Positions 1-6,751 of a DNA stretch of 10,455 bases are shown here, in pieces. Below the pieces are notes generated by a model, which was not told where the DNA came from, ran no database searches, and was given only the letters and a program-made list of their open reading frames with translations. Numbering within the stretch: the stretch's first letter is position 1; each line of letters starts with the position of its first letter. Source of the DNA: Eubacteriales bacterium. Lineage in GTDB: Bacteria > Bacillota > Clostridia > Oscillospirales > CAG-382. The stretch is taken from assembly GCA_028701715.1 (NCBI GenBank), contig JAQVQF010000062.1:1-10455 (forward strand). The letters are read 5' to 3'. A program made the position numbers and the translations under genes.

Positions 1-1
1 T

Positions 2-631
2 CCGCGCGTCAGAATCGGCATAATCCTGACCGATTGTGAGCTCGAACCCGATCCTATACTCGATACCGGCACAATATGTCTCCATTGCGGAGCGTGCGCG
101 CGCGAATGCCCCGGTGACGCCGTACCCGACGTAAAGGACAAGTCACAGCGCCTTTATATCGATTTCGGCGAAAAGACCGTATGGTACGGCGACGTGCATA
201 TGGGACGCTGCACGCTGACTCATCACGGATTTAACAACACCGTGTCGCCCTTCCACAAGAAGGATTTTCCCAATATGGCGTTTGACGTGACGACCTCGCA
301 GATGACCGAGGAGGAGGCATATATCCTCTGCTATACGATGGCGTACGCCAAATGGTTCCGCAAGCCGGGCGGCAGGGTTATGGACTATTATAATTATGTG
401 CTGACACACACGGGTTATTTTTCCGTCTGCGGAGCGCGCGGCTGCATAAGGAGCTGCATGGATATGCTTGAAAAATCGGGCAGGATAGAAAACACCTTTC
501 ATAATCCCTTTTTCAAGAAGAAACGCTGGCTGCTGCCCAACGACCCGCAGATAATAACCGGCAGGATAAATCCTTACAGAGAAGCCCTGCTCGACGAAAA
601 ATATCCGGGAATCAGAAAGAACGAGTATTGA
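2..631 (+). CDS. 4Fe-4S binding protein, QueG/reductive-dehalogenase-like (5' truncated)
   Basis: The open frame runs from the window edge to TGA at 629-631, giving the last 209 residues; the true start is upstream of the window. Residues 26-36 of the fragment read CLHCGACAREC followed by P, the classic CxxCxxCxxxCP ligand set of a [4Fe-4S] ferredoxin-type cluster. Just before it, ILTDCELEPD resembles the segment preceding the cluster domain in epoxyqueuosine reductase-like and reductive-dehalogenase-like iron-sulfur proteins. A second Cys group, CGARGCIRSC (C143, C148, C152), lies near the C terminus and could bind metal, but it is not a standard ferredoxin motif. C70 is also available. No membrane segment is visible. 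The protein is probably a cytoplasmic redox enzyme or electron carrier; the substrate cannot be told from this fragment. The gene converges on the ATPase operon, and its transcript probably ends at the hairpin at 825-851. An in-frame ATG at 194 exists but would exclude the cluster, so it is not the start. Confidence 0.8.
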   Translation, partial: PRVRIGIILTDCELEPDPILDTGTICLHCGACARECPGDAVPDVKDKSQRLYIDFGEKTVWYGDVHMGRCTLTHHGFNNTVSPFHKKDFPNMAFDVTTSQMTEEEAYILCYTMAYAKWFRKPGGRVMDYYNYVLTHTGYFSVCGARGCIRSCMDMLEKSGRIENTFHNPFFKKKRWLLPNDPQIITGRINPYREALLDEKYPGIRKNEY

Positions 632-682
632 ATAAGATAATTTTGTGTAAATAAAATACAGAGATGATTAAATACACTCACC

Positions 683-798
683 GTAGGAACGGATACTATC
701 CGCCCGCCGTACCTTATCGTTTTTACGCTTATTATATCGATATTTGAATTTTATATTGCGGAGCGTCGTCCACACAGCGTGGGGATATCCGCCCCTAC
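683..798. repeat. MITE/REP-like element with terminal inverted repeats
   Basis: Bases 683-695 (GTAGGAACGGATA) match the reverse complement of 786-798 (TATCCGCCCCTAC) at 11 of 13 positions, bounding a 116-bp non-coding segment. The left end also contains a small palindrome, CGGATA-C-TATCCG (690-702), and the right end holds GGATATCC (783-790). GC-rich, GTAGGGGCGGATA-type palindromes are typical of dispersed intergenic repeats in Clostridia (recalled impression, not checked). No target-site duplication is obvious and there is no transposase. The rest of the 632-961 gap before this element shows nothing else. Confidence 0.4.
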
Positions 799-824
799 AA
801 TTTTGACTATATTTCATGAAAACA

Positions 825-851
825 AAGCGGACCGAATTTATCGGTCCGTTT
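825..851. terminator. Bidirectional rho-independent terminator between convergent genes
   Basis: CGGACCGA (828-835) and TCGGTCCG (841-848) form a perfect 8-bp stem with a 5-nt loop, ATTTA. The flanks AAAG/TTTT-like bases extend the stem weakly to 825 and 851. Read on the minus strand the stem is followed by CTTTGTTTTC, so it can end the ATPase transcript. On the plus strand it is followed by TTTGGTTATAT, so it can end the iron-sulfur gene's transcript. It sits about 200 bp after the plus-strand stop and about 110 bp after the ntpD stop. Confidence 0.65.
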
Positions 852-882
852 GGTTATATATGAGTAAAGATATCAGTCTTTT

Positions 883-983
883 GACATCGCAGTCTAAAAA
901 CGTTAATTTTTAGACATCGCAGTCTAAAAACGTTAATTTTTAGACATCTGGTCCGAGGATGTTAATCCGAAGACATCTGGTCC
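883..983 (-). repeat. Tandem 29-30 bp palindromic repeats copied from the ntpD 3' end
   Basis: GACATC recurs at 883, 913, 943 and 972, giving periods of 30, 30 and 29 bp. The two distal units (883-912 and 913-942) are identical. The unit next to the gene (943-971) is diverged, and GACATCTGGTCC at 943-954 recurs exactly at 972-983 inside ntpD. Each full unit contains a 24-nt palindrome with 9-nt arms and a 6-nt loop: 892-915 and 922-945 have perfect arms GTCTAAAAA/TTTTTAGAC, and 951-974 has arms GTCCGAGGA/TCCGAAGAC (six Watson-Crick pairs plus one U-G on the minus RNA). The ntpD stop codon lies in the loop region of the 951-974 hairpin. On the minus strand the second unit reads GACCAGATGTCTAAAAATTA, which mirrors the gene's final codons D-Q-M-S-S-D-stop. 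The array therefore looks like tandem duplication of the gene end, with structure kept. Confidence 0.85.
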
Positions 984-1588
984 TTTATCTTCATCAGTCT
1001 TATGGTATTTGCTCTTTCGTTGTCCTCAAGCTTCATCGAGATATATTTGATTATCGTTCTCATTTCGGGTATCATAATATATTCGAGTGCGTTCACGCGG
1101 CGGCGGGTGCGTTCCATTTCGTCGGCAAGCATCGCGCATATCTTTTCCACGGAAGCAAGCTCATACAGCTTGGGCATAAGCTCGTTCATGGCGAGCACCG
1201 CCGAATCGAGCTTATCTGATGAAAAAGCGAAGCCGTAGGAAAGCCCTCCGTTCACGGAATCGCCCTCCCGGCGGGTGATTTCCGGAACCCTGACGCTCAT
1301 AATGTTTTTTATCGCGCATACGGGCGGGGCCGATGCTGCGGAAATCATCATGGCTTCCTCAAGCGAGGTCCTGCCCATTTCCGCTTCCGCGAGCGACATT
1401 TTACCCATGGCTTTACCGAGCAGGGACTCGATTTCCACCCTCAGCTGCCTGTCGCGGCGTATATATATCATAAACTGACGCGCCATCTCGTCCTGCTTGT
1501 CCTTGAGGAGCTTATGCCCTCGCGTTGCGGTGGTAAGCCGCTTTTTGTTCTTGGTAAGCTCCATTCTGGTGGGGTTGACGGTCGGCAT
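962..1588 (-). CDS. ntpD: V-type ATP synthase subunit D (central stalk shaft)
   Basis: Product of 208 residues, the usual length for NtpD/AtpD. This subunit is the long antiparallel coiled-coil shaft that turns inside the A3B3 hexamer and transmits torque between ATP hydrolysis and the membrane rotor. The N terminus carries the family signature PTRMELTKNKKRL, followed by a GHKLLKDKQDEMARQF stretch. A middle segment (about residues 60-150) and a long C-terminal helix (about 150-200) follow. ATG at 1586-1588 lies 2 nt after the ntpB stop, so translation is probably coupled; GGTG or AAGGA within the end of ntpB can act as ribosome binding site. It is the last gene of the operon. Its 3' end is oddly reiterated downstream as a tandem hairpin array, and its stop codon sits inside the array's first hairpin. 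Family assignment is firm. Confidence 0.97.
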   Translation of the reverse strand: MPTVNPTRMELTKNKKRLTTATRGHKLLKDKQDEMARQFMIYIRRDRQLRVEIESLLGKAMGKMSLAEAEMGRTSLEEAMMISAASAPPVCAIKNIMSVRVPEITRREGDSVNGGLSYGFAFSSDKLDSAVLAMNELMPKLYELASVEKICAMLADEMERTRRRVNALEYIMIPEMRTIIKYISMKLEDNERANTIRLMKIKDQMSSD

Positions 1589-1590
1589 GG

Positions 1591-2970
1591 CTATTCACCG
1601 TCCTTGGGTAAATATTTTTTTATATATTCGGCGTGGACACGCTTCAGCTCCGATACCGGGAGCATGGAAAGCAGCTTCCAGCCGATGGCGAGGGTATCGC
1701 TTATCGAACGGTCGGCTTCATAGCCCTGCGACACATATTCCTTTTCAAAGCTTTCGGCAAAGGAGGCGTATTTTTTATCCATGTCGGAAAGCGCCGATTC
1801 GCCCAGCACCACCGCCAGCTCCGCCGCGGATTTTCCTCTGGCGTAAGCCGCGAAAATCTGGTTCATGGTGTCGGCGTGGTCCTCTCTTGTCTTGCCCTTG
1901 CCGATACCCTTGTTTTTAAGCCTTGAAAGGGAGGGCAGCACGTTTATCGGCGGTTCGATACCCTTCATATAAAGCTCGCGGGACAATATTATCTGTCCTT
2001 CGGTGATATAACCGGTAAGGTCGGGTATGGGATGGGTTTTATCGTCTTCCGGCATTGTCAAAATGGGTATCTGCGTTATCGAGCCCTTGTTGCCGTTGAT
2101 ACGTCCCGCTCTTTCATAAAGCGAAGCAAGGTCGGTATATAGATAACCGGGATAGCCGCGGCGTCCGGGAACCTCCTTGCGCGCGGCGGAAACCTCACGC
2201 AGCGCCTCGGCATAATTGGTTATGTCGGTCATAATGACCAGCACGTGCATACCCAGCGTGTAAGCGAGGTATTCGGCGCAGGTGATCGCCATACGCGGCG
2301 TGGCTATACGCTCGACGGCGGGATCGTCGGCGAGGTTGAGAAACAGCACGGAACGCTCGATGGAGCCTGTGCGCTTGAAGTCCTCGCGGAAAAATTCGGC
2401 TTCCTCAAAGGTAATTCCTATAGCCGCGAAAACGACGGCGAATTTTTCGTCCGTACCAAGCACCTTTGCCTGACGTGCTATCTGCGCGGCGACCGAGGCA
2501 TGGGGAAGTCCGGAGCCCGAGAAAATAGGCAGCTTCTGTCCGCGCACGAGGGTGTTGAGCCCGTCGATGGCGGAAATGCCGGTCTGGATAAATTCGGCGG
2601 GGTAATCGCGCGCCGCCGGGTTGATGGGAGAGCCGTTTATATTAAGCTTTATGTCTGAAATTACAGGCGTGCCGCCGTCCTTGGGGCGACCGATGCCGTC
2701 GAACACGCGTCCTATCATATCGGGTGAAACCGTCAGCTCAAGGCTGTGACCCAAAAAACGTGCCTTGGCGTTGGAAATACGCAGTCCCTGAGCGTCCTCG
2801 AACAGCTGAACGAGAGCGGTGGTGCCTCTTGCCTCAAGAACCTTGCCCATGCGTACAGAACCGTCGGCTTCGTGAATTTCAACCAGCTCGTCGTATTTTA
2901 TATCCTCGACGCATTCGACCATCATAAGCGGTCCGACGACCTGTTTTATTGTCTTGTAATCCTTTTTCAT
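1591..2970 (-). CDS. ntpB: V-type ATP synthase subunit B (non-catalytic)
   Basis: Product of 459 residues, essentially the length of E. hirae NtpB. Three B subunits alternate with three A subunits in the cytoplasmic V1 head and complete the nucleotide sites at the A-B interfaces. The N-terminal beta-barrel covers about residues 1-75. In place of a Walker A motif there is a degenerate SGSGLPHA (151-158) lacking the Lys-Thr, as expected for the non-catalytic subunit. VLVIMTDITNYAEALRE (about 243-259) is the Walker-B-like strand, and PSLSRL places an arginine at 350, the likely arginine finger that reaches into the A-subunit site (family knowledge). ATG at 2968-2970 overlaps the ntpA stop in an ATGA arrangement, which favours coupled 1:1 synthesis of A and B. 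GGAG inside the ntpA end provides a modest ribosome binding site. Confidence 0.98.
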   Translation of the reverse strand: MKKDYKTIKQVVGPLMMVECVEDIKYDELVEIHEADGSVRMGKVLEARGTTALVQLFEDAQGLRISNAKARFLGHSLELTVSPDMIGRVFDGIGRPKDGGTPVISDIKLNINGSPINPAARDYPAEFIQTGISAIDGLNTLVRGQKLPIFSGSGLPHASVAAQIARQAKVLGTDEKFAVVFAAIGITFEEAEFFREDFKRTGSIERSVLFLNLADDPAVERIATPRMAITCAEYLAYTLGMHVLVIMTDITNYAEALREVSAARKEVPGRRGYPGYLYTDLASLYERAGRINGNKGSITQIPILTMPEDDKTHPIPDLTGYITEGQIILSRELYMKGIEPPINVLPSLSRLKNKGIGKGKTREDHADTMNQIFAAYARGKSAAELAVVLGESALSDMDKKYASFAESFEKEYVSQGYEADRSISDTLAIGWKLLSMLPVSELKRVHAEYIKKYLPKDGE

Positions 2971-4748
2971 TCTTCGGATTCTCCTTTCAGGTCGGAAAAT
3001 CTGCCGGCGATAAGCCCGGTCAGCGAAGCGTAAAATTCGTTCCAGTTTTCGTCGGGCTCATATTTCATCTTTGCTATTTCAGAAAGAATATTACCGTCCA
3101 TGACATCCTTGTAGGAAGCTCCGTCCTTCAACGCCTTCTGACCCTTTGAGTACCACATAAGGATGGCGCCCAACATTTCGGTTTGCTTCTTCGGCGGTGT
3201 ATAGCGGTCGATTTCACGGTAGGAGTCCTGCTGTAAAAAGTCCTCGCGAACAATTCTGGCGCATTCGAAGGTCAGTCTGTCCTTTTCGCTCAGGGCGTCG
3301 AAGCCCACCAGACGGACGATTTCGTTAAGCTCGGATTCCTCCTGAAGTATGCGGCGTACCTCTGCGACGCGCAACGACCATTCGGGGTCGAGCGTTTCGT
3401 CGAAATAGCCGGTTATCTTTTTATCGTACAGCGAATAGGATTTCAGCCAGTCGATGGCGGGGAAGTGGCGTTGGTAAGCCAGCTCCGCGGAAAGTCCCCA
3501 GTAAACCTTGACTATGCGCAGCGTGGCCTGGGAAACAGGCTCGCTGGTGTCGCCGCCCGCGGGGGAAACCGCGCCTATGGCGGTCACCGCACCCTCGCGC
3601 TTGTCGGAACCGAGACAGACGACATTGCCGGCTCTTTCATAGAATTCGGCAAGTCTGGTGGAAAGGTAGGCGGGATAGCCTTCCTCACCGGGCATTTCCT
3701 CAAGACGGCCGGACATTTCGCGCAGCGCTTCCGCCCAGCGGGAGGTTGAGTCGGCGATAATCGCCACCTTATAGCCCATGTCGCGGAAATATTCCGCTAT
3801 GGTGATTCCTGTATATATCGAAGCCTCGCGCGCCGCGACCGGCATGTCGGAGGTGTTGGCGATAAGCACCGTCCGCTTCATCAATGTAAGTCCGGTTTTC
3901 GGGTCGTGAAGCTCGGGGAATTCCTTTAGCACGTCGGTCATTTCGTTGCCGCGTTCGCCGCAGCCGATATATATGATAATATCCGCGTCCGCCCATTTGG
4001 CTATCGAATGCTGTATGACCGTTTTACCCGAACCGAAGGGGCCGGGCACACAGGCGATTCCGCCCTTGGTTATCGGAAAGAGGGTGTCGACCGTACGTAC
4101 GCCCGTTACCATGGGCTGTATGGGATTCATTTTAAACGCATAGGGTCTGCGTCTTCTTACGGACCATTTCTGCAGCATACAAAGCTCGCGGGTTTTTCCT
4201 TTGGCATCCTTTACCTTAGCTATGGTGTCGGTTATGGTCGCTTCGCCGTTGAATACCCATTCGACTGTGCCCGAAACACCGTACGGTACCATAATTTTCT
4301 GTGTGACGGCGGGTGTTTCCTCAACCGTTCCGAGTATGTCGCCCGCGACGACGCTGTCGCCGGGCTTGGCGACCGGGACAAAGGACCACTTTTTGCTTCT
4401 GTCGAGCTTGGGTACGTCGGCACCGCGGGAAATGCGGTCGCCCTGCAATTTGCAAATTTCGGTGAGAGGACGCTGTATCCCGTCGAAAATGCCTTCGATA
4501 AGCCCCGGAGCGAGCTCCGCTGAAAGCTGCTCGCCGGTCATGTAGACGGGTTCGCCCGGACCGATGCCGGAGGTATCCTCGTAAACCTGAATCGACGCCA
4601 TGTCGTCTCTCAGCTCGATAATTTCGCCTATCAGCCTGCTTTCGCTGACGCGCACGACATCGTGGATATGGACGTCCCGCATGCCGCTTGCGACTATAAG
4701 AGGCCCGGCGACCTTGTATATAGTACCTATGTGGTTATTGCTTTCCAA
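2967..4748 (-). CDS. ntpA: V-type ATP synthase subunit A (catalytic)
   Basis: Product of 593 residues. Catalytic subunit of the V1 head: it binds and hydrolyses ATP (or makes it when ion flow is reversed). In order: N-terminal beta-barrel (about 1-80, with GPLIVASGM); the A-type 'bulge' insertion (about 110-200) ending in MLQKWSVRRRRPY; Walker A GPFGSGKT (236-243, K242/T243); GCGERGNEM with the catalytic glutamate E265; Walker B VAIIADSTSRWAEALRE (D333); and a C-terminal helical domain. The start is TTG at 4746-4748, because its reading (IGTIYKVAGPL) lines up with the N terminus of known NtpA. GGAAGGA (4759-4765) lies 10 nt upstream, and the nearby ATG at about 4756-4758 is out of frame and soon hits a stop. 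A 59-bp gap separates it from ntpG. Use of TTG for the most abundant catalytic subunit is unusual and may limit its translation. Confidence 0.98.
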   Translation of the reverse strand: MESNNHIGTIYKVAGPLIVASGMRDVHIHDVVRVSESRLIGEIIELRDDMASIQVYEDTSGIGPGEPVYMTGEQLSAELAPGLIEGIFDGIQRPLTEICKLQGDRISRGADVPKLDRSKKWSFVPVAKPGDSVVAGDILGTVEETPAVTQKIMVPYGVSGTVEWVFNGEATITDTIAKVKDAKGKTRELCMLQKWSVRRRRPYAFKMNPIQPMVTGVRTVDTLFPITKGGIACVPGPFGSGKTVIQHSIAKWADADIIIYIGCGERGNEMTDVLKEFPELHDPKTGLTLMKRTVLIANTSDMPVAAREASIYTGITIAEYFRDMGYKVAIIADSTSRWAEALREMSGRLEEMPGEEGYPAYLSTRLAEFYERAGNVVCLGSDKREGAVTAIGAVSPAGGDTSEPVSQATLRIVKVYWGLSAELAYQRHFPAIDWLKSYSLYDKKITGYFDETLDPEWSLRVAEVRRILQEESELNEIVRLVGFDALSEKDRLTFECARIVREDFLQQDSYREIDRYTPPKKQTEMLGAILMWYSKGQKALKDGASYKDVMDGNILSEIAKMKYEPDENWNEFYASLTGLIAGRFSDLKGESEE

Positions 4749-4807
4749 TATATCCCATTCCTTCCTGTGCTTTGCTGTAATAAAACCTTAGCTTTAAAAC
4801 ATTTTCC

Positions 4808-5128
4808 TTATTCTTTATCAAATATATTAGTGCCGATGGCTTTTTCCATATTGGCGTTTATGGTACGCATACCGTAGCCGGTAGGCCCTGACTTTTCGGG
4901 TACCGCAAGGATAACCGGATATGCCGAAGCGCGGTAGCGTTTAAGCTCATCCTCAAGCCGGGACGCATAGTTTTCGGTCAGAAAAATTATTCCGTAACCG
5001 AGCTTAACGAGGTCGGCGACAGCCTTTTCGGCTTCTTTTACGGTTTCGGCGGATACGGTGTGTATTCCCGCGGCCCTGAAAAGCACCACAGACGAATGGC
5101 TGCCAATAGCTGCAACTTTATTATCCAT
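4808..5128 (-). CDS. ntpG: V-type ATP synthase subunit F (central stalk; NtpG)
   Basis: Product of 106 residues, the usual size of the bacterial/archaeal V-type F subunit, called NtpG in E. hirae. It is a small Rossmann-like protein that binds subunit D in the rotating central stalk and modulates activity. Visible family features are an N-terminal AAIGSHSSVVLFRAAGI strand-turn, the GYGIIFLTENYA segment, and the C-terminal PVILAVPEKSG...NMEKAIGTNIF helix that packs against the head. ATG at 5126-5128 overlaps the end of ntpC by 8 nt, with a strong GGAGGTG ribosome binding site (5135-5141) 6 nt upstream. Naming caution: many databases call this atpF or 'subunit F', while E. hirae 'NtpF' is the peripheral-stalk gene at 9102-9401. 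Confidence 0.94.
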   Translation of the reverse strand: MDNKVAAIGSHSSVVLFRAAGIHTVSAETVKEAEKAVADLVKLGYGIIFLTENYASRLEDELKRYRASAYPVILAVPEKSGPTGYGMRTINANMEKAIGTNIFDKE

Positions 5129-6014
5129 TCTTTACACCTCCGTCGGCATCGTTCTGTGAGGTAAGGCTTTTTTCCGCGAACATCAGACGCAGCGCCGCAG
5201 CTTCGTTCTTTTTAAGAAAACAGAACCTCGCCACATAGCCCATGCCCTCGTCGTATTCCAAGCCGTCAATCGCCGCTTCAAGCGCTTTTGATGTGTCCGC
5301 GATTATATCGCTTTCCTTTTTACCTTCGTCCTTTTCGTAATAATCCTTCACGTCGTTTGAGGAAAGGAAGGCGAAAGGATAATCGGTTATTTTCCTGCCG
5401 AGCTTTTTTAATCTCAGCGCGGTAAGCCTGTTCCTGCCGATTGCGTATTCCTCAAGCAGTCCGATAAGAGCGTTGCTTTTCTTTTTTCTTGCGACGGAGA
5501 GCGAATGCGCGAACATCGCGGAATCGATCATGCAGCTGATAACGCTCGGGTCGTCAATTTTATCAATACCTTCGAGAGAGGATGCAATATCTTCTCCCAA
5601 CAGGGAAAAGTCGTCGGTTTCCGCGCATATTCTCAATAATTCTTTTGGAAAAGCGCCTTCCGTCATATAAAACGAATCCGTATTCGTTCCTGAACGGTAT
5701 GCCTTGAGGTATATCTTAAGGTTAAGCGCGTCCTCTTCAAACAGCAGCGCATCGGTAAGCTCCGGGTCCGGAGCGTTGGCGCGAACAAACGCCACCGTGT
5801 CGGAAAGCTCCTTTTCTATGGAATCGGTCACGGAAACGCCGCCGCCCACAGGCGGATAGCCGTATTCCGACATAAGCTTCACCGCGGTAGCGTAATCGGC
5901 GTCCCTAAGTCTCGCAAGCTGCTCGGCCGACAGCGGCTGGAAAGCTGACGACTTGATGGCGCCTATGGAATATTCGTAGGATAGTTTTCCGTATGCGGTC
6001 TTTTCATTTGACAT
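5121..6014 (-). CDS. ntpC: V-type ATP synthase subunit C (rotor socket)
   Basis: About 297 residues; family V-ATPase subunit C/AC39 (Vma6-like). This all-helical funnel sits on the K ring and connects it to the D/F shaft. Evidence is the position between ntpE and ntpG, the length, the repeated three-helix-bundle character, and features such as YGYPPVGGG and EEDALNLKIYLKAYRSG, which fit the DxxNLK-type core of the family. Start choice: GTG at 6024-6026 would be the longest frame but lies only 1 nt after GGAAAGG (6028-6034), too close for initiation. ATG at 6012-6014 is 13 nt from it, somewhat long but more likely. The gene follows a 109-bp gap carrying a tandem hairpin array, the largest break inside the operon, and this is the first subunit needed in one copy per complex. 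Confidence 0.92.
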   Translation of the reverse strand: MSNEKTAYGKLSYEYSIGAIKSSAFQPLSAEQLARLRDADYATAVKLMSEYGYPPVGGGVSVTDSIEKELSDTVAFVRANAPDPELTDALLFEEDALNLKIYLKAYRSGTNTDSFYMTEGAFPKELLRICAETDDFSLLGEDIASSLEGIDKIDDPSVISCMIDSAMFAHSLSVARKKKSNALIGLLEEYAIGRNRLTALRLKKLGRKITDYPFAFLSSNDVKDYYEKDEGKKESDIIADTSKALEAAIDGLEYDEGMGYVARFCFLKKNEAAALRLMFAEKSLTSQNDADGGVKNG

Positions 6015-6064
6015 AATTCTGGTCACGCCTTTCCGGATATACGCTATGTGCTGATATGGGACGG

Positions 6065-6143
6065 TTTATTGTCTAAAAAGCTTGTTTTGGAAATTTAGTT
6101 TCCAAAAAGCTTGTTTTAGAAATTTAGTTTCCAAAAAGCTTGT
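6065..6143 (-). repeat. Tandem 29-bp palindromic repeats copied from the ntpE 3' end
   Basis: AAAAAGCTTGT occurs at 6075-6085, 6104-6114 and 6133-6143, exactly 29 bp apart. The 21-nt blocks 6094-6114 and 6123-6143 are identical, and 6065-6085 matches them at 18 of 21. The gene-proximal copy is the end of ntpE itself (codons K-L-F-G-N-stop), so the gene end including its stop codon has been tandemly reiterated downstream. Between neighbouring copies lie hairpins with 9-nt arms and a 6-nt loop. At 6099-6107/6114-6122 (TTTCCAAAA/TTTTAGAAA) the single DNA mismatch becomes a U-G pair in the minus-strand RNA. The outer one (6070-6078/6085-6093) is less perfect. Because 29 is not a multiple of three, the copied stops fall in different frames. 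It lies between ntpE and ntpC. Confidence 0.85.
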
Positions 6144-6729
6144 CTGATATGGCTTTTTCGTTGTTTGAGAAAACCTCGTCAAGGACGGCGTCGAACGAAA
6201 GGTCGACGTCGTACTTTTCCCCGCAGAGAATAAGCCCGCCGTCAATGTCGGCGTATTCGTCGGCAAGCGTCATAACCGTTTTTATTCCGGTTTTGGCGGT
6301 TACGGCGTCGCTCCAGCTTTGAAGCAGCGCTCCGTCGGAATATCTTGCCTTATCGGCTTCGGGTATACGCACCTTGACGAAACCGTTAATGGCGTTTTCG
6401 CCCACAAGCCTTGTATATAGCTGTGCCCAGAGCCTGCCGTCGAAGGCGAGCATAACCCTTTTAACGTCCTCGCGGACACCGTCGAGCAGCTCGTGCATGA
6501 AGTCCAAATTGCTTATGCGTCTTTCGAGCCTTGCCTGCTGGTCCGCTCTTTTTACGGTAAGCTCCGCCTGAAGCCCGGCGTTGCTTAAAATGTCCCTGGC
6601 TTTTCTTTCGGCTTCGCTTTTTATGGCGTTTCTTATCTGTTCGGCTTTTTGCGCGGCCGAAGCTTTTATCGCTTCAACCTCCGCGCTTGCCTTTTCTTCT
6701 ATCTTTTTAACTACCGTTTCGGCACTCAT
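6124..6729 (-). CDS. ntpE: V-type ATP synthase subunit E (peripheral stalk)
   Basis: Product of 201 residues, typical for NtpE/AtpE of V-type enzymes. With the G/H-type partner (ntpF here) it forms the peripheral stalks that stop the A3B3 head from turning with the rotor. Residues about 1-85 are an Ala/Glu/Lys-rich heptad coiled coil (VVKKIEEKASAEVEAIKASA and onward). Residues about 90-195 are the globular head-binding domain, with RLVGENAINGFVKVRIPEAD and the IDGGLILCGEKYDVDLSFDA beta segment typical of the family. ATG at 6727-6729 is preceded by AAAGGAGGG (6738-6746), spacing 8. It follows ntpK by 22 bp. Its last 20 nt are the gene-proximal copy of the 29-bp tandem array, so its C terminus (KLFGN) is part of the repeat. 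Confidence 0.96.
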   Translation of the reverse strand: MSAETVVKKIEEKASAEVEAIKASAAQKAEQIRNAIKSEAERKARDILSNAGLQAELTVKRADQQARLERRISNLDFMHELLDGVREDVKRVMLAFDGRLWAQLYTRLVGENAINGFVKVRIPEADKARYSDGALLQSWSDAVTAKTGIKTVMTLADEYADIDGGLILCGEKYDVDLSFDAVLDEVFSNNEKAISDKLFGN

Positions 6730-6751
6730 GATAAATGCCCTCCTTTCGGAA

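Noticed and set aside
143..502. Minus-strand open frame of 119 codons opposite the iron-sulfur gene
   Set aside because: The plus frame carries clear cysteine motifs; the minus product is featureless and has no supporting start signals.
883..945. CRISPR-like array (30-bp repeats)
   Set aside because: The repeats are directly contiguous with no unique spacers of 25-40 bp between them. They derive from the gene end of ntpD, and no cas gene is nearby.
1497..1919. Plus-strand open frame of 140 codons
   Set aside because: It spans the ends of ntpD and ntpB in antisense, with an Arg/Pro-rich product typical of a shadow frame.
4008..4523. Long plus-strand open frame of 171 codons
   Set aside because: It lies antisense inside ntpA, whose protein motifs are unmistakable. 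The translation shows no family resemblance and no ribosome binding site, as is common opposite GC-balanced genes.
4749..4807. Possible third tandem array in the ntpG-ntpA gap (TAAGG/TTTTA recurring)
   Set aside because: Only 5-nt words recur, at inconsistent spacing. There is no palindrome and the match is not beyond chance in A/T-rich sequence.
6024..6026. GTG as start of ntpC
   Set aside because: It is only 1 nt from the ribosome binding site core; ATG at 6012-6014 is better placed. It cannot be fully excluded.
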